In this document: positions 7,775-15,862 of the stretch, piece by piece
Layout of the letters: each line of letters begins with the position of its first letter
Position numbering within the stretch: the stretch's first letter is position 1
Source: Mycolicibacterium sphagni
Lineage (GTDB): Bacteria > Actinomycetota > Actinomycetes > Mycobacteriales > Mycobacteriaceae
Direction: 5' to 3'
Length of the DNA: 64,000 nt
Assembly (NCBI RefSeq): GCF_002250655.1
Contig: NZ_NOZR01000009.1
Coordinates: 162,230 to 226,229, forward strand
Made by a program: the position numbers and the translations under genes
The notes under the pieces: model-generated
What the model saw: only the letters and a program-made list of their open reading frames with translations
What the model was told of the DNA's origin: nothing
The model's database searches: none

Positions 7775-8833
7775 CTACTGGCCGGCCGCCCGCGGCAGGT
7801 CGAAGTGCCGAGCGAACGCCACCTCGTCGAGGTGCTCGAAGATCGGGTCCTCGTCGTCGATGTCCAGCACCGCCGCACCGGGGCGGCGCAACCGCGCCGG
7901 GACCACGTCGAACTCGCGGTCCTCGGTGTTCTCCACGCCAAGCCGCGAGCGCGCCATCCGCTGCTGGCGACGCCGGCGCACCTGCTCCTCGATCCGGGTC
8001 TGACGACGCAGATAGGCCAGATACAGCACGGTCACCGCGCCCGCCGTGCCGCAGAGCCACCACAGGTCCGCGCTGACGGTGAAGGACAGCACAGCGGTGA
8101 TCACCATGATCGCCGCCATCGCCATCAATACCCGCTTGCGGAACCGGTACTTGCGCGCGCTGACCGCAGCGGCCGTCGTGGACTCTGTGCGCCGAGGCCG
8201 GCTCGCCCGCGGCGTCGCGGTCGTCGCCGGCTCGTCCTCGGCCTCCAGACCTGACGTGTCATCGACATATTCGTATTCGTCGGCCGTGCCGTCCTGGGCG
8301 TCCTGCAGCTCGTCCTCGGCGATCGCCTCAAACTCTTTGGTCGTCTCAGCCTCGGGGACTGCCTCGGGTTCGTCTTCCTCGACGACCGATTCCTCTATTA
8401 CCGGGGCCGGTGTCTCTACTACCGGAGCCGGGGTCTCGTCGAACAGGCTGGGCTGCGCCCCGCCACCGACGGGAAGCGCGCCGGAATCCTCGTCGACCAC
8501 ATCGACGTCGAGGTAGTCAGGCTCAGCTTCCACGGCCACCGCAGCCACCACGACCACCTGGCGGGTACGAGACGGGGCGGCCTCGTCGTCGGAGTCCAGC
8601 TCGTCGAACTGGTCCTCTTCTGGCTGCCAGTCGGGGTCGTGCCGATGACCGGCCGATGGCCCGCTGCGCTTGAACCGCCGTGATTTCGCGCCGTCGTTGA
8701 GAACTCGGGTGGCAAGCGCGACGTCGCTAGTGCGGCGGACGTTTTCGCGCTTGCTGATGAGCATCGGGACCAACACGAACAACCACAGCACCACGAGCGA
8801 AATCCAGAGCAATGACTGGGGGATGCTTGGCAT
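7775..8833 (-). CDS. Membrane division protein, GlpR/SepX family (Rv0996-like)
   Basis: A 352-residue membrane protein with an N-terminal transmembrane segment (residues about 6-25), a long acidic disordered region rich in Glu, Pro, Val and Asp (about 60-200), two closely spaced transmembrane helices (about 232-275) and a basic C-terminus. This architecture and the rimJ/moeA/galU neighbourhood match Rv0996. In Corynebacterium the orthologue GlpR is the membrane receptor of the gephyrin-like protein Glp, and in Streptomyces SepX is a divisome protein. A role in septum or pole organisation is therefore inferred. AAGGAG precedes ATG 8833, and a promoter lies at 8904-8932. Confidence 0.8.
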   Translation of the reverse strand: MPSIPQSLLWISLVVLWLFVLVPMLISKRENVRRTSDVALATRVLNDGAKSRRFKRSGPSAGHRHDPDWQPEEDQFDELDSDDEAAPSRTRQVVVVAAVAVEAEPDYLDVDVVDEDSGALPVGGGAQPSLFDETPAPVVETPAPVIEESVVEEDEPEAVPEAETTKEFEAIAEDELQDAQDGTADEYEYVDDTSGLEAEDEPATTATPRASRPRRTESTTAAAVSARKYRFRKRVLMAMAAIMVITAVLSFTVSADLWWLCGTAGAVTVLYLAYLRRQTRIEEQVRRRRQQRMARSRLGVENTEDREFDVVPARLRRPGAAVLDIDDEDPIFEHLDEVAFARHFDLPRAAGQ

Positions 8834-8903
8834 GGTGGCCTGCTCCTTTCCCGTTCAGGCTAGGTCCGTGACCTACGCAACCCGAGACGGCGCGCCGCAG
8901 TCA

Positions 8904-8932
8904 ATTACACACTTGTAATTTGCCAATGACAA
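8904..8932 (-). promoter_or_regulatory. Predicted SigA-type promoter of the glpR-like gene
   Basis: Read on the minus strand, TTGTCA (8932-8927) and TGTAAT (8909-8904) are 17 nt apart. The predicted start is near 8897, giving a leader of about 64 nt before ATG 8833. This means the membrane protein has its own promoter apart from galU-moeA-rimJ. Confidence 0.6.
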
Positions 8933-8979
8933 GCACCAACAGCCCCAAATGTCACATTAGTAACAAGCACGCGCTGCGA

Positions 8980-9633
8980 TTACGCCCACTGCGCCAACCC
9001 TTGGTGCACCAACCGACCCGCCACTGAGCCTTCGATCTCCTCGACCGTCATCGCCACCAGCAGGTGATCTCGCCATCCACCGTCGACATCGAGGTAGCGC
9101 TCGAGAAGTCCCTCCTCGCGGAAGCCGGCCTTGGCCAGCACCGCCCGGCTTGCCGCATTTTCCGGGCGCACCGTGGCCTCCACCCGATGTAGGGTGACCG
9201 CCCCGAAACAGTGGTCGAGCCCCAGTGCCAGCGCGCCGGTTGCCACTCCCCTGCCCGTGACCGCACTGGACACCCAGTAGCCGATCCAGGCCGAGCGCAG
9301 CGCGCCATGCGTCACGTTGCCGATCGTCAACTGACCGCAGAATTGCCCGTCGAGCTCGATCACGTAGGGCAGCATCCGGCCCTTGCGCGCTTCAGCGCGA
9401 AGTCCCGAGCACACCGCCGGCCACGACGAAACCGCATGCCGCACAGCCCAATCCACCTCAGCCGTCGGCTCCCATGGTTCGAGATGGCGGCGATCGGCCA
9501 GCCGGATGCGACTCCACAGCGCCGCATCGCGCATCCGCACCGGACGCAGCCGAATCACACCGGCCTCCACCCTAAGCGGGCCGACCGGAGCCGGCCAGCC
9601 CGGATGTAGGGAACTGTTACGGAACAGATTCAC
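8980..9633 (-). CDS. rimJ: GNAT N-acetyltransferase, RimJ/RimL type
   Basis: A 217-residue acetyl-CoA-dependent acetyltransferase. The N-terminal strand has IRLRPVRMRDAALW, the acetyl-CoA-binding region reads VTGRGVATGALALG, and the family HRVEATVRPENAASRAVLAKAG block follows around residues 150-175. RimJ itself acetylates ribosomal protein S5, but most actinobacterial relatives have unknown targets. GTG 9633 is chosen because it lies 16 nt after the stop of the moeA-like gene; the frame is open to 9774 inside that gene. It belongs to the galU-moeA-rimJ cluster conserved in mycobacteria. Confidence 0.85.
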   Translation of the reverse strand: MNLFRNSSLHPGWPAPVGPLRVEAGVIRLRPVRMRDAALWSRIRLADRRHLEPWEPTAEVDWAVRHAVSSWPAVCSGLRAEARKGRMLPYVIELDGQFCGQLTIGNVTHGALRSAWIGYWVSSAVTGRGVATGALALGLDHCFGAVTLHRVEATVRPENAASRAVLAKAGFREEGLLERYLDVDGGWRDHLLVAMTVEEIEGSVAGRLVHQGLAQWA

Positions 9634-9649
9634 GGTGCGGGTCCGCGGT

Positions 9650-10906
9650 TCAGCCGCGTTGAGCCAAGAAGGCGACATCGACGACCTCTCCGGTCCGGAC
9701 CTGATCGACCTCGGTGGGTACCACCACCAAACAGTTGGCCTCGGCCAGTGTCGCCAACAAATGCGACGAGGCACCGGGCGCGCCGCCGAGCGCCTGCACC
9801 AGATATTCGCCGGTGTCCTGGTCGCGCATCAGCTGCCCGCGCAGGAAACCCTTGCGGCCGGGAACCGACGAGATCGGCGACAACGCGCGGGCCTGCACGA
9901 CACGCCGCATCGCCTGTCGCTTGCCCAGAGACAGTCGGATCAACGGACGGACCATCACTTCGAAGACCACCAGCGCGCTCACCGGGTTGGCCGGCAGCAG
10001 GAATGTCGGCACCCCTTCGCGCCCCAGCTGACCGAAGCCCTGGACCGACCCGGGGTGCATCGCGATCCGCGCGACTTCCATCTCACCCAGCTTCGACAGC
10101 ACCGTGCGCACGCTCTCGGCCGCCGCCCCGCCCACGGCACCGGCAATCACCACCAACTCGGCGCGATTGAGCTGACCCTCCACCGCCTCGCGCAGCTCTT
10201 TGGGGTCGGTACTGACGATGCCCACGCGGCTCACCTCTGCCCCGGCATCCCGTGCCGCGGCGGCGATCGCATACGAATTGACGTCGTAGACCTGCCCGTT
10301 GCCGGGCGTACGAGAGATGTCGACCAACTCGCCGCCCACGCTCATCACGGTCACCCGCGGGCGCGGATGCACCAGCACCCGCTCCCGGCCGACGGCAGCC
10401 AGCAAGCCCACCTGCGCAGCGCCGATGATGGCCCCGGCCCGAACGGCCACGTCACCGGGCTGGACGTCGTCGCCGGCCCGGCGTACGTACGCCCCCGACC
10501 GCACCCCACGCAGCACCCGCACCCGCGCCTGACCGCCGTCGGTCCAGCGCAGCGGCAGCACCGCATCGGCGAGCGTGGGCATCGGCGCGCCGGTCTGTAC
10601 CCGGGCAGCCTGTTTGGGTTGCAGACGACTGGGGGTGCGCGTACCCGCCTCGATGACGCCCATGACCGGCAGACTGATCTGGCTGTCGCCCGACTCGTCG
10701 TCGGGATCGGCGCCGACACCTTGAACATCTACGCTGCGCACGGCATAACCGTCGATAGCCGCCTGGTCGAAACCCGGCAGCGGGTGTTCGGTGATCACTT
10801 CCTCGGCGCACATCAGGCCCTGGGCCTCGGCGATCGGCACCCGAACCGGCCGCGGCGCCACCGCGGCCGCCGCCACCCTGGCCTGTTGTTCCTCTACCGA
10901 ACGCAC
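9650..10906 (-). CDS. MoeA/gephyrin-like protein, probable Glp orthologue
   Basis: A 418-residue MoeA-fold protein: the N-terminal MoeA domain with PLPGFDQAAIDGYAV, then the MoCF-binding domain with VMSVGGELVD and the GSVQGFGQLG region, and a C-terminal barrel. Canonical MoeA inserts molybdate into adenylylated molybdopterin. In Corynebacterium the syntenic paralogue Glp instead binds FtsZ and the membrane receptor GlpR, and the presence of the GlpR-like gene two genes away makes that role likely here. In the presumed MoeA loop the motif reads PGSVQGFG rather than the usual PGKP form, which also argues against ordinary catalysis. GTG start, 49 nt after galU. Confidence 0.85.
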   Translation of the reverse strand: MRSVEEQQARVAAAAVAPRPVRVPIAEAQGLMCAEEVITEHPLPGFDQAAIDGYAVRSVDVQGVGADPDDESGDSQISLPVMGVIEAGTRTPSRLQPKQAARVQTGAPMPTLADAVLPLRWTDGGQARVRVLRGVRSGAYVRRAGDDVQPGDVAVRAGAIIGAAQVGLLAAVGRERVLVHPRPRVTVMSVGGELVDISRTPGNGQVYDVNSYAIAAAARDAGAEVSRVGIVSTDPKELREAVEGQLNRAELVVIAGAVGGAAAESVRTVLSKLGEMEVARIAMHPGSVQGFGQLGREGVPTFLLPANPVSALVVFEVMVRPLIRLSLGKRQAMRRVVQARALSPISSVPGRKGFLRGQLMRDQDTGEYLVQALGGAPGASSHLLATLAEANCLVVVPTEVDQVRTGEVVDVAFLAQRG

Positions 10907-10955
10907 CGCGCGCCTTTCTGCTTCGAGCCCCAGTCGCGCGGGCCCGCCGCAGCTC

Positions 10956-11876
10956 CTACTGTTCGGACTTGCCGGCCAGGCCTAGACGCGCCACCAACCA
11001 TCGCCGCAAATCCGGGCCATAGTCGTCACGATCCAAGGCAAAGTCAACCGCAGCCTTGAGGTAGCCGCCGGGATTTCCCAAGTCGTGTCGAGAGCCGCGG
11101 TGCACCACGACATGCACCGGGTGGCCTTCCTTGATCAGCAACTCGATGGCGTCGGTCAATTGAATCTCTCCGCCGACCCCACGGTCGACCCGGCGCAGCG
11201 CATCGAATATCGCCCGGTCCAGCAGGTAGCGACCGGCGGCGGCGAACAGCGAAGGCGCATCCTCGGCCTTGGGCTTCTCCACCATCCCCTTGACCTTGAG
11301 CACGTTCGGGTTGGCCGCGTCGGGCAAGGTTTCGACGTCGAAGACGCCGTAGGAGCTGACCTCGTCCGCCGACACCTCGATCGCGCACAGCACCGTGCCG
11401 CCACGCTTGGCGCGCACCTTCGCCATCGTCTCCAGCACGCCCGTCGGCAGCACCAGATCGTCGGGCAACAGCACCGCTACCGCGTCTTCGTCCGGTGACA
11501 ACACCGCTTCCACGCACCCCACCGCATGGCCAAGGCCCAGTGGTTCGTGCTGCACCACCGACTCGACCTTGATCAAAGCCGGCGCCCGGCGCACCTTTTC
11601 CAGCATGGCCTTCTTACCGCGGGCCTCCAGCGTGCCCTCGAGCACCAGGTCCTCGACGAAATGCGCGACCACGCTGTCTTTGCCTTCGGAGGTGACGATC
11701 ACCAGCCGCTCGGCGCCGGCTTCAGCGGCTTCCTCGGCGACCAGCTCGATGCCCGGGGTATCGACGACCGGCAACAACTCTTTGGGGACGGTCTTGGTAG
11801 CGGGCAGGAAACGTGTGCCCAACCCGGCTGCGGGGACGATCGCCGTCCGCGGGATCGGCACCTCTGGCGGCGTCAT
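10956..11876 (-). CDS. galU: UTP-glucose-1-phosphate uridylyltransferase
   Basis: Makes UDP-glucose from UTP and glucose-1-phosphate, a precursor for glycogen-like glucans, trehalose and cell-wall sugars. The 306 residues match the normal length. Seen: the nucleotide-binding AAGLGTRFLPATKTVPKE, the sugar-binding VQHEPLGLGHAVGC, the metal Asp region LLPDDL, and VEKPKAEDAPS. It is first gene of the galU-moeA-rimJ cluster and divergent from the 5-formyl-THF cyclo-ligase gene with a 63-nt gap. ATG 11876 lies one base after the predicted transcription start, so the mRNA is probably leaderless. Confidence 0.95.
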   Translation of the reverse strand: MTPPEVPIPRTAIVPAAGLGTRFLPATKTVPKELLPVVDTPGIELVAEEAAEAGAERLVIVTSEGKDSVVAHFVEDLVLEGTLEARGKKAMLEKVRRAPALIKVESVVQHEPLGLGHAVGCVEAVLSPDEDAVAVLLPDDLVLPTGVLETMAKVRAKRGGTVLCAIEVSADEVSSYGVFDVETLPDAANPNVLKVKGMVEKPKAEDAPSLFAAAGRYLLDRAIFDALRRVDRGVGGEIQLTDAIELLIKEGHPVHVVVHRGSRHDLGNPGGYLKAAVDFALDRDDYGPDLRRWLVARLGLAGKSEQ

Positions 11877-11883
11877 CGTTCAC

Positions 11884-11889
11884 ACCCTA
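11884..11889 (-). promoter_or_regulatory. Candidate -10 box for leaderless galU mRNA
   Basis: TAGGGT on the minus strand (11889-11884) ends 7 nt before the base next to the galU ATG. No convincing -35 is present. This arrangement is typical for leaderless mycobacterial transcripts. Confidence 0.35.
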
Positions 11890-11939
11890 TCGGCATCATC
11901 TTGGCCCTTCACTCTGGCGCAATCGACTGGCGCGCTGAC

Positions 11940-12545
11940 ATGGTGGACAGCGTGCTCGCCGGTACGAAAGCCCAACACAGGGAAGCCCTCTTTGCGGCGC
12001 GACGCGCGGTACCCGATTCGATCCGGGCCGCCGAGGCCGAGGCGCTGAGCGACCACCTCGCCCAGATCGTCGGTCCTGACGACGCTGTCTGCGCCTACCT
12101 GCCGGTGGGCACCGAGCCGGGCTCGCCGGAGATGGTGGACCGGCTGCGCAAGCTGTGCGCCCGGGTGCTGCTGCCGGTGACCCGTTCGGGCGCCGACGGC
12201 CGGCCGCTCGCTCTGCTCTGGGGTGTCTACGTGCCCGGCGCGCTGGTGGCCGCACAGTTCGGGCTCCTCGAGCCTGCCGAGCCGTGGTTGCCGAGCTCCG
12301 CAGTGGCCGAGGCCGACGTGGTGCTGGTTCCCGCGTTGGCGGTGGACCGCAACGGGGTGCGACTCGGGCGCGGCGGCGGGTTCTACGACCGCTCGCTGGC
12401 ACTGTGCCGACCCGGCGCCAGACTCGTCGCGGTGGTGCGCGACGAGGAGGTTGTCGACGAGTTGCCCAGCGAGCCACACGACATCCGGGTAACCCATGTC
12501 GTGACCCCCAAACAGGGACTGTTCGCGCTGGCTGGCCCGTTGTGA
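11940..12545 (+). CDS. 5-formyltetrahydrofolate cyclo-ligase
   Basis: ATP-dependent conversion of 5-formyl-THF to 5,10-methenyl-THF, a folate salvage step. The 201 residues include the N-terminal basic helix (KAQHREALFAARRA), VCAYLPVGTEP for folate binding, VLVPALAVDRNGVRLGRGGG with the ATP-binding GRGGGFYDR, and the C-terminal VTHVVTPKQG. ATG 11940 gives the normal length; the open frame further upstream overlaps galU. The M. tuberculosis counterpart by position is Rv0992c. It is divergent from galU and precedes ruc by 169 nt. Confidence 0.92.
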   Translation: MVDSVLAGTKAQHREALFAARRAVPDSIRAAEAEALSDHLAQIVGPDDAVCAYLPVGTEPGSPEMVDRLRKLCARVLLPVTRSGADGRPLALLWGVYVPGALVAAQFGLLEPAEPWLPSSAVAEADVVLVPALAVDRNGVRLGRGGGFYDRSLALCRPGARLVAVVRDEEVVDELPSEPHDIRVTHVVTPKQGLFALAGPL

Positions 12546-12659
12546 GGCCATCGGCCTACGATGCACCCGAGCGTGCCCCCTCGAATCCTTTTTGCCGCAT
12601 TTTGTTCCTGCCGCTTCCCTGGGCGCGGTACGGGGAATGATACGTGCCAGATGGCGGTT

Positions 12660-12686
12660 CTAGCACTTGGCACGGTAGAGTGCTAA
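12660..12686 (+). promoter_or_regulatory. CIRCE element (HrcA operator) upstream of ruc
   Basis: The CIRCE consensus is a 9-bp inverted repeat with a 9-bp spacer. Here the left arm CTAGCACTT (12660-12668) matches 7 of 9 and the right arm GAGTGCTAA (12678-12686) matches 9 of 9, with exactly 9 bp between. A possible -10 TAGAGT (12676-12681) overlaps it. The position, 29 nt before the GTG of ruc, fits heat-shock repression by HrcA. Confidence 0.85.
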
Positions 12687-12714
12687 AGACCAAAGTTTCG
12701 TCCCGGAGGTTCAT

Positions 12715-13044
12715 GTGCCGACCTACAGCTACGCGTGCACCGAGTGCGACAACCGCTTCGACGCGGTGCAGGCGTTCACTGATGACGCGCTGACCAGCTG
12801 CCCGCAGTGCGCCGGTCGGCTGCGCAAGCTTTTCAACTCGGTCGGCGTGGTGTTCAAGGGCAGCGGCTTCTACCGCAACGACAGCCGTGATTCCTCGAAG
12901 AGCACGAGCAAGTCGGAGTCGTCTCCGTCGTCGTCGAGCTCGGAGAAGGCGGCGAGTTCCAGCGACGCGTCGTCCAGCACCTCGAGTTCGTCGAGTTCGA
13001 GTAGCTCCAGCAGCTCGGCGCCGGCCGCAGCGGCCTCCAGCTAG
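12715..13044 (+). CDS. ruc: FmdB-type zinc-ribbon chaperone, Ruc (Rv0991c-like)
   Basis: A 109-residue protein with an N-terminal zinc ribbon, CTEC at residues 8-11 and CPQC at about 26-29, and a disordered C-terminal half made almost only of serine with some Ala, Lys and Glu. This matches Ruc of M. tuberculosis (Rv0991c), a redox-regulated chaperone whose four cysteines hold zinc when reduced and form disulfides on oxidation. The CIRCE element upstream fits its known heat-shock/HrcA control. GTG 12715 has GGAGG at a good distance. Its stop codon overlaps the stop of the convergent EAL gene within a CTAG. Confidence 0.9.
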   Translation: MPTYSYACTECDNRFDAVQAFTDDALTSCPQCAGRLRKLFNSVGVVFKGSGFYRNDSRDSSKSTSKSESSPSSSSSEKAASSSDASSSTSSSSSSSSSSSSAPAAAASS

Positions 13045-14189
13045 ACCTGCTGGCCGGCCGCCGCCCCGAATTCGACTGAATAGCCTAGTAATTCGCTGCT
13101 CTCGTCCTTGACCGGACGGATGAGGATGCGCGCCATCGACCCGTTTGCAGTGGTCTCCAATTCTGGAAACTCCTCATCAAGGAGATCGGTCGCGCGCAGT
13201 TCGGCGAATGTCTCCGGCGTGACTGCGATCAGGTTCCAGATGTGCTGTCCGGCCGCTTCACCCGTGCCGACGTCCATCGTCCGGTCGAAGGCCGTACTCG
13301 ATGCGACGACCCTCCCTGTCGCATCCATGAATGCGATCGCCGCGTCGGAGTCATACGCCTCGGCGAGCCGGTGGGCGCGCAGTTCCAGCGACATCGGCAC
13401 CGACGAATCGGCAACACCGGGCGACGACACGCAGCCGCTTAAGACTTCCCGCACCTGATTGGCGGGCGTCGGCCGGCCGAACAGATAGCCCTGCGCGAGT
13501 TTGCATCCCATCCCTCTGAGCAGATCGGCTTGCACGGCCGTCTCCACTCCTTCCGCGACGACGGCCAGCCCCAGGCTGTGGCCCAGACCGACGACTGCGG
13601 CGACAATCTTGCGACTCTGGCGATGTTCGTGCATCGCCATGACGAAGCTGGAGTCGATCTTGATTTTGGAGAATGGCAGCGAGCTGAGCCATGTGAGGCT
13701 CGAATAGCCGGTGCCGAAGTCGTCCATGGCGATCATGCAGCCGAGGTTGATGAGCCGGTCGAGCGTCCGTCGCGGTTGCGTCAAGTCATCGATGAAGCCC
13801 GACTCCGTCACCTCAATATGCACGCGGCTCAAGGGAAATGACGTGTCGGCCGCCGCCCTGGCGATCCTTGTCGCCAACTCAGAATTCCGCAGCTGCAGGG
13901 GAGAGACGTTGAACCCCAGGAACAGGTTGTGCGGCCACTCCGTCGCGGCCAGAAATGACGTTCGCATCAATTGATCGAGCAGGCGATCCAGCAGACCGAA
14001 GCGATCGGCGATGGGGATGAACCGGTCCGGGCTGATGAAGCCCTCCACCGGATCTCGCCACCGGGCAAGCACTTCGAACCCGAGGATATGTCCGTCGTCC
14101 AAAGACACGATCGGCTGAAAGAACGGCTCCACCCCACCGTTGGACAGCGCGGACAAGAGGTTACGCGCGAGAAGCTGATCAGCGTTCAT
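13041..14189 (-). CDS. EAL-domain c-di-GMP phosphodiesterase with C-terminal PAS-like domain
   Basis: 382 residues. An EAL domain fills residues about 1-250 and looks catalytically intact: EVL (39-41) in place of EAL, the Asn in FNVSPLQL, the Glu in IEVTES, the DDFGTGYSSL loop, the Lys in KIKIDSS, AEGVET and the Gln of QGYLFGRP. It should therefore hydrolyse c-di-GMP to pGpG. The C-terminal 130 residues (HRLAEAYDSDAAIAFMDA, then GQHIWNLIAV) look like a PAS sensor. There is no GGDEF domain and no membrane segment. AAGGAGG precedes ATG 14189. It seems to be inserted between the Rv0990c- and Rv0991c-like genes compared with M. tuberculosis. Confidence 0.9.
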   Translation of the reverse strand: MNADQLLARNLLSALSNGGVEPFFQPIVSLDDGHILGFEVLARWRDPVEGFISPDRFIPIADRFGLLDRLLDQLMRTSFLAATEWPHNLFLGFNVSPLQLRNSELATRIARAAADTSFPLSRVHIEVTESGFIDDLTQPRRTLDRLINLGCMIAMDDFGTGYSSLTWLSSLPFSKIKIDSSFVMAMHEHRQSRKIVAAVVGLGHSLGLAVVAEGVETAVQADLLRGMGCKLAQGYLFGRPTPANQVREVLSGCVSSPGVADSSVPMSLELRAHRLAEAYDSDAAIAFMDATGRVVASSTAFDRTMDVGTGEAAGQHIWNLIAVTPETFAELRATDLLDEEFPELETTANGSMARILIRPVKDESSELLGYSVEFGAAAGQQV

Positions 14190-14359
14190 GCCCCGCGCCT
14201 CCTTCTCAACCGCCCAGGCGCCGTAACTGCTGTTACAGAAGGTACAGGCAAAGGCATTCCAGAACGTCGAAACGGGAAATATGCGCCGCACGCCGCTGCT
14301 TATCCACAAGCTGCGCTCGAGCGAAGGCCTGACAGCTAATGCCCAGTTACCGTCGCCGC

Positions 14360-15013
14360 ATGAGTGAGTCGCTCAATCCCACGCTGACGAACCGAGTTCG
14401 GCAGATGCTGCGCCCGGATGTCACCCGCACGCTGCTGGCACGACGAGTCGTCGCCGGCGGGCTGGTGGTATTGGCCGGCGTCGCCGCGCTGCGACCAGAT
14501 CCCGGCGATCAACGCTCCGATGTGGTGGTGGCCACCCACGATCTCAGTCCGGGCACGGCACTGTCCACCGCCGACATCAAGCTCGAAAAGCGTTCGGCTA
14601 CAACAGTTCCCGATGGAGCTCAGACGGGCATCGAGGCTCTTGTCGGAGCCACTCTGGCCGGACCGGCGCGGCGAGGCGAGGTGCTGACCGACGCCAGAGT
14701 GCTCGGCTCACGTCTGGCCGGCCTCAGCGCCGGACCCGATGCGCGGGTGGTGCCACTGCATCTCACCGACGCGGCAGTACTCGACCTGATCAGACCCGGC
14801 GACATCGTCGACGTCACGGGCGCGGCGGACGCCGACAACAACGCCAAGCCGACGCTGGTGGCCTCCGACGCCATCGTCGTGCTGGTGTCCCCGAAGCAGA
14901 AGGCTGCGGGAGCCGGTGACGATCGCGTGGTGCTGGTGGCCCTGCCGGCCGCGGCCGCGCACTCGCTGGCTGCAGCCACGTTGGTGCAGACCGTCACATT
15001 GACGATCCACTGA
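14360..15013 (+). CDS. SAF-domain membrane-anchored protein (CpaB/RcpC-like)
   Basis: 217 residues. An N-terminal basic stretch is followed by one transmembrane helix (VVAGGLVVLAGVAALR, about 32-47), then an SAF domain (VVVATHDLSPGTALSTADIK, with the SPGTxL turn) and a second beta-rich part (VVPLHLTDAAVLDLIRPGDIVDV). The same layout occurs in CpaB/RcpC proteins of Flp pilus systems, but there are no other pilus genes nearby, so a pilus role is not supported. ATG 14360 is chosen over the in-frame ATG 14339. Position and length fit the uncharacterised Rv0990c. The C-terminus abuts a convergent secreted-peptide gene, one base apart. Confidence 0.8.
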   Translation: MSESLNPTLTNRVRQMLRPDVTRTLLARRVVAGGLVVLAGVAALRPDPGDQRSDVVVATHDLSPGTALSTADIKLEKRSATTVPDGAQTGIEALVGATLAGPARRGEVLTDARVLGSRLAGLSAGPDARVVPLHLTDAAVLDLIRPGDIVDVTGAADADNNAKPTLVASDAIVVLVSPKQKAAGAGDDRVVLVALPAAAAHSLAAATLVQTVTLTIH

Positions 15014-15014
15014 G

Positions 15015-15224
15015 CTATCCCGCTGGCGGCGGCGGGGGCACCGGCGCGGTGGGCGGCGGGCCCTGGTTCTGAATCGCATCCATCACCATGTCGGCGATGT
15101 CATCGGAGGACGAGGTCTTCGGCGGACCGGGAGCCGGGGTGAGGGTCGGTGCGGCCGCGGCGATACCGCCACCCACCGCCAGGGCACCGAACAAGGCTGC
15201 TGTCGCGACCGCGCGAATCCACAT
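15015..15224 (-). CDS. Small secreted proline-rich protein
   Basis: 69 residues: a clear signal peptide ([22 protein letters not shown], cleavage likely after AAA or AAAP), then a short helix [14 protein letters not shown] and a proline-rich tail ending PPPPPAG. GGAGG lies 9 nt before ATG 15224, so translation is well supported. No cysteine is present. Function is unknown. It sits divergent from mscL and convergent with the SAF-domain gene. Confidence 0.7.
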   Translation of the reverse strand: MWIRAVATAALFGALAVGGGIAAAAPTLTPAPGPPKTSSSDDIADMVMDAIQNQGPPPTAPVPPPPPAG

Positions 15225-15343
15225 GGTGTTTTTACCTCCGCCTTTCCGTCTGCAGCCAAGCTAACAGCTCCGCAGACGCCCCGCCCGGCCCGTATTACCC
15301 TTCGAGGTCTCGGGGCAATGCTCCAATCGAAAGGGGAAATACC

Positions 15344-15799
15344 GTGTTGAAGGGCTTCAAGGAGTTTCTCTCTCGCGGAAACATCGTCGATCTGTCGATC
15401 GCGGTCGTCGTCGGTACCGCCTTCACCGCATTGGTCACGAAGTTCACCGACAGCATCATCCAGCCGCTGATCAACCGAATCGGGGCGGGCAAGAACTCTG
15501 ATCACGGCATCCTGCGCATCGCCATCGGGGGTGGACAGGTCATCGACTTGAACGTCCTGCTGTCGGCGGTGATCAACTTCGTCCTTGTTGCCGCGGTGGT
15601 GTATTTCCTCGTCGTCGTGCCCTACAACCGCCTTCGCAAGAAGGGCGAGGTCGAGCAGGCCGGCGACACCGAGCTGAGTCTGCTGACCGAGATCCGCGAT
15701 CTCCTGGCCGACGCGAGCGGAACGCCCAAGAAGGTCACCGGTCCGGGCACCGGCCCCAGCCCCGACACCGCAGAGACGACGAGCGCCGACAGAGACTGA
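15344..15799 (+). CDS. mscL: Large-conductance mechanosensitive channel
   Basis: Opens a wide pore under membrane tension to release solutes during osmotic downshock. The 151 residues equal the length of M. tuberculosis MscL. Seen: the N-terminal amphipathic helix [14 protein letters not shown]1 with [18 protein letters not shown] containing the gate, an extracellular loop with [11 protein letters not shown]2 with [18 protein letters not shown], and the cytoplasmic helix [12 protein letters not shown] 15344 follows an AAAGGGG at a usable distance. A strong bidirectional terminator follows at 15808. Confidence 0.97.
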   Translation: MLKGFKEFLSRGNIVDLSIAVVVGTAFTALVTKFTDSIIQPLINRIGAGKNSDHGILRIAIGGGQVIDLNVLLSAVINFVLVAAVVYFLVVVPYNRLRKKGEVEQAGDTELSLLTEIRDLLADASGTPKKVTGPGTGPSPDTAETTSADRD

Positions 15800-15807
15800 C
15801 GTAGCGC

Positions 15808-15847
15808 AACAAAATGGCCCCCGGCGTGAGCCGGGGGCCATTTTGTT
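15808..15847. terminator. Bidirectional intrinsic terminator between mscL and the porin gene
   Basis: A perfect 18-bp stem (15808-15825 with 15830-15847) around a GTGA loop. It starts with AACAAAA and ends with TTTTGTT, so there is a U-rich end on either strand and it can serve both convergent genes. Confidence 0.95.
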
Positions 15848-15862
15848 GACGTGCTTAGGGAA

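Noticed and set aside
9383..11059. Plus-strand ORF of 558 codons
   Set aside because: Antisense to the moeA-like and rimJ genes; composition is His/Arg-rich and matches no family.
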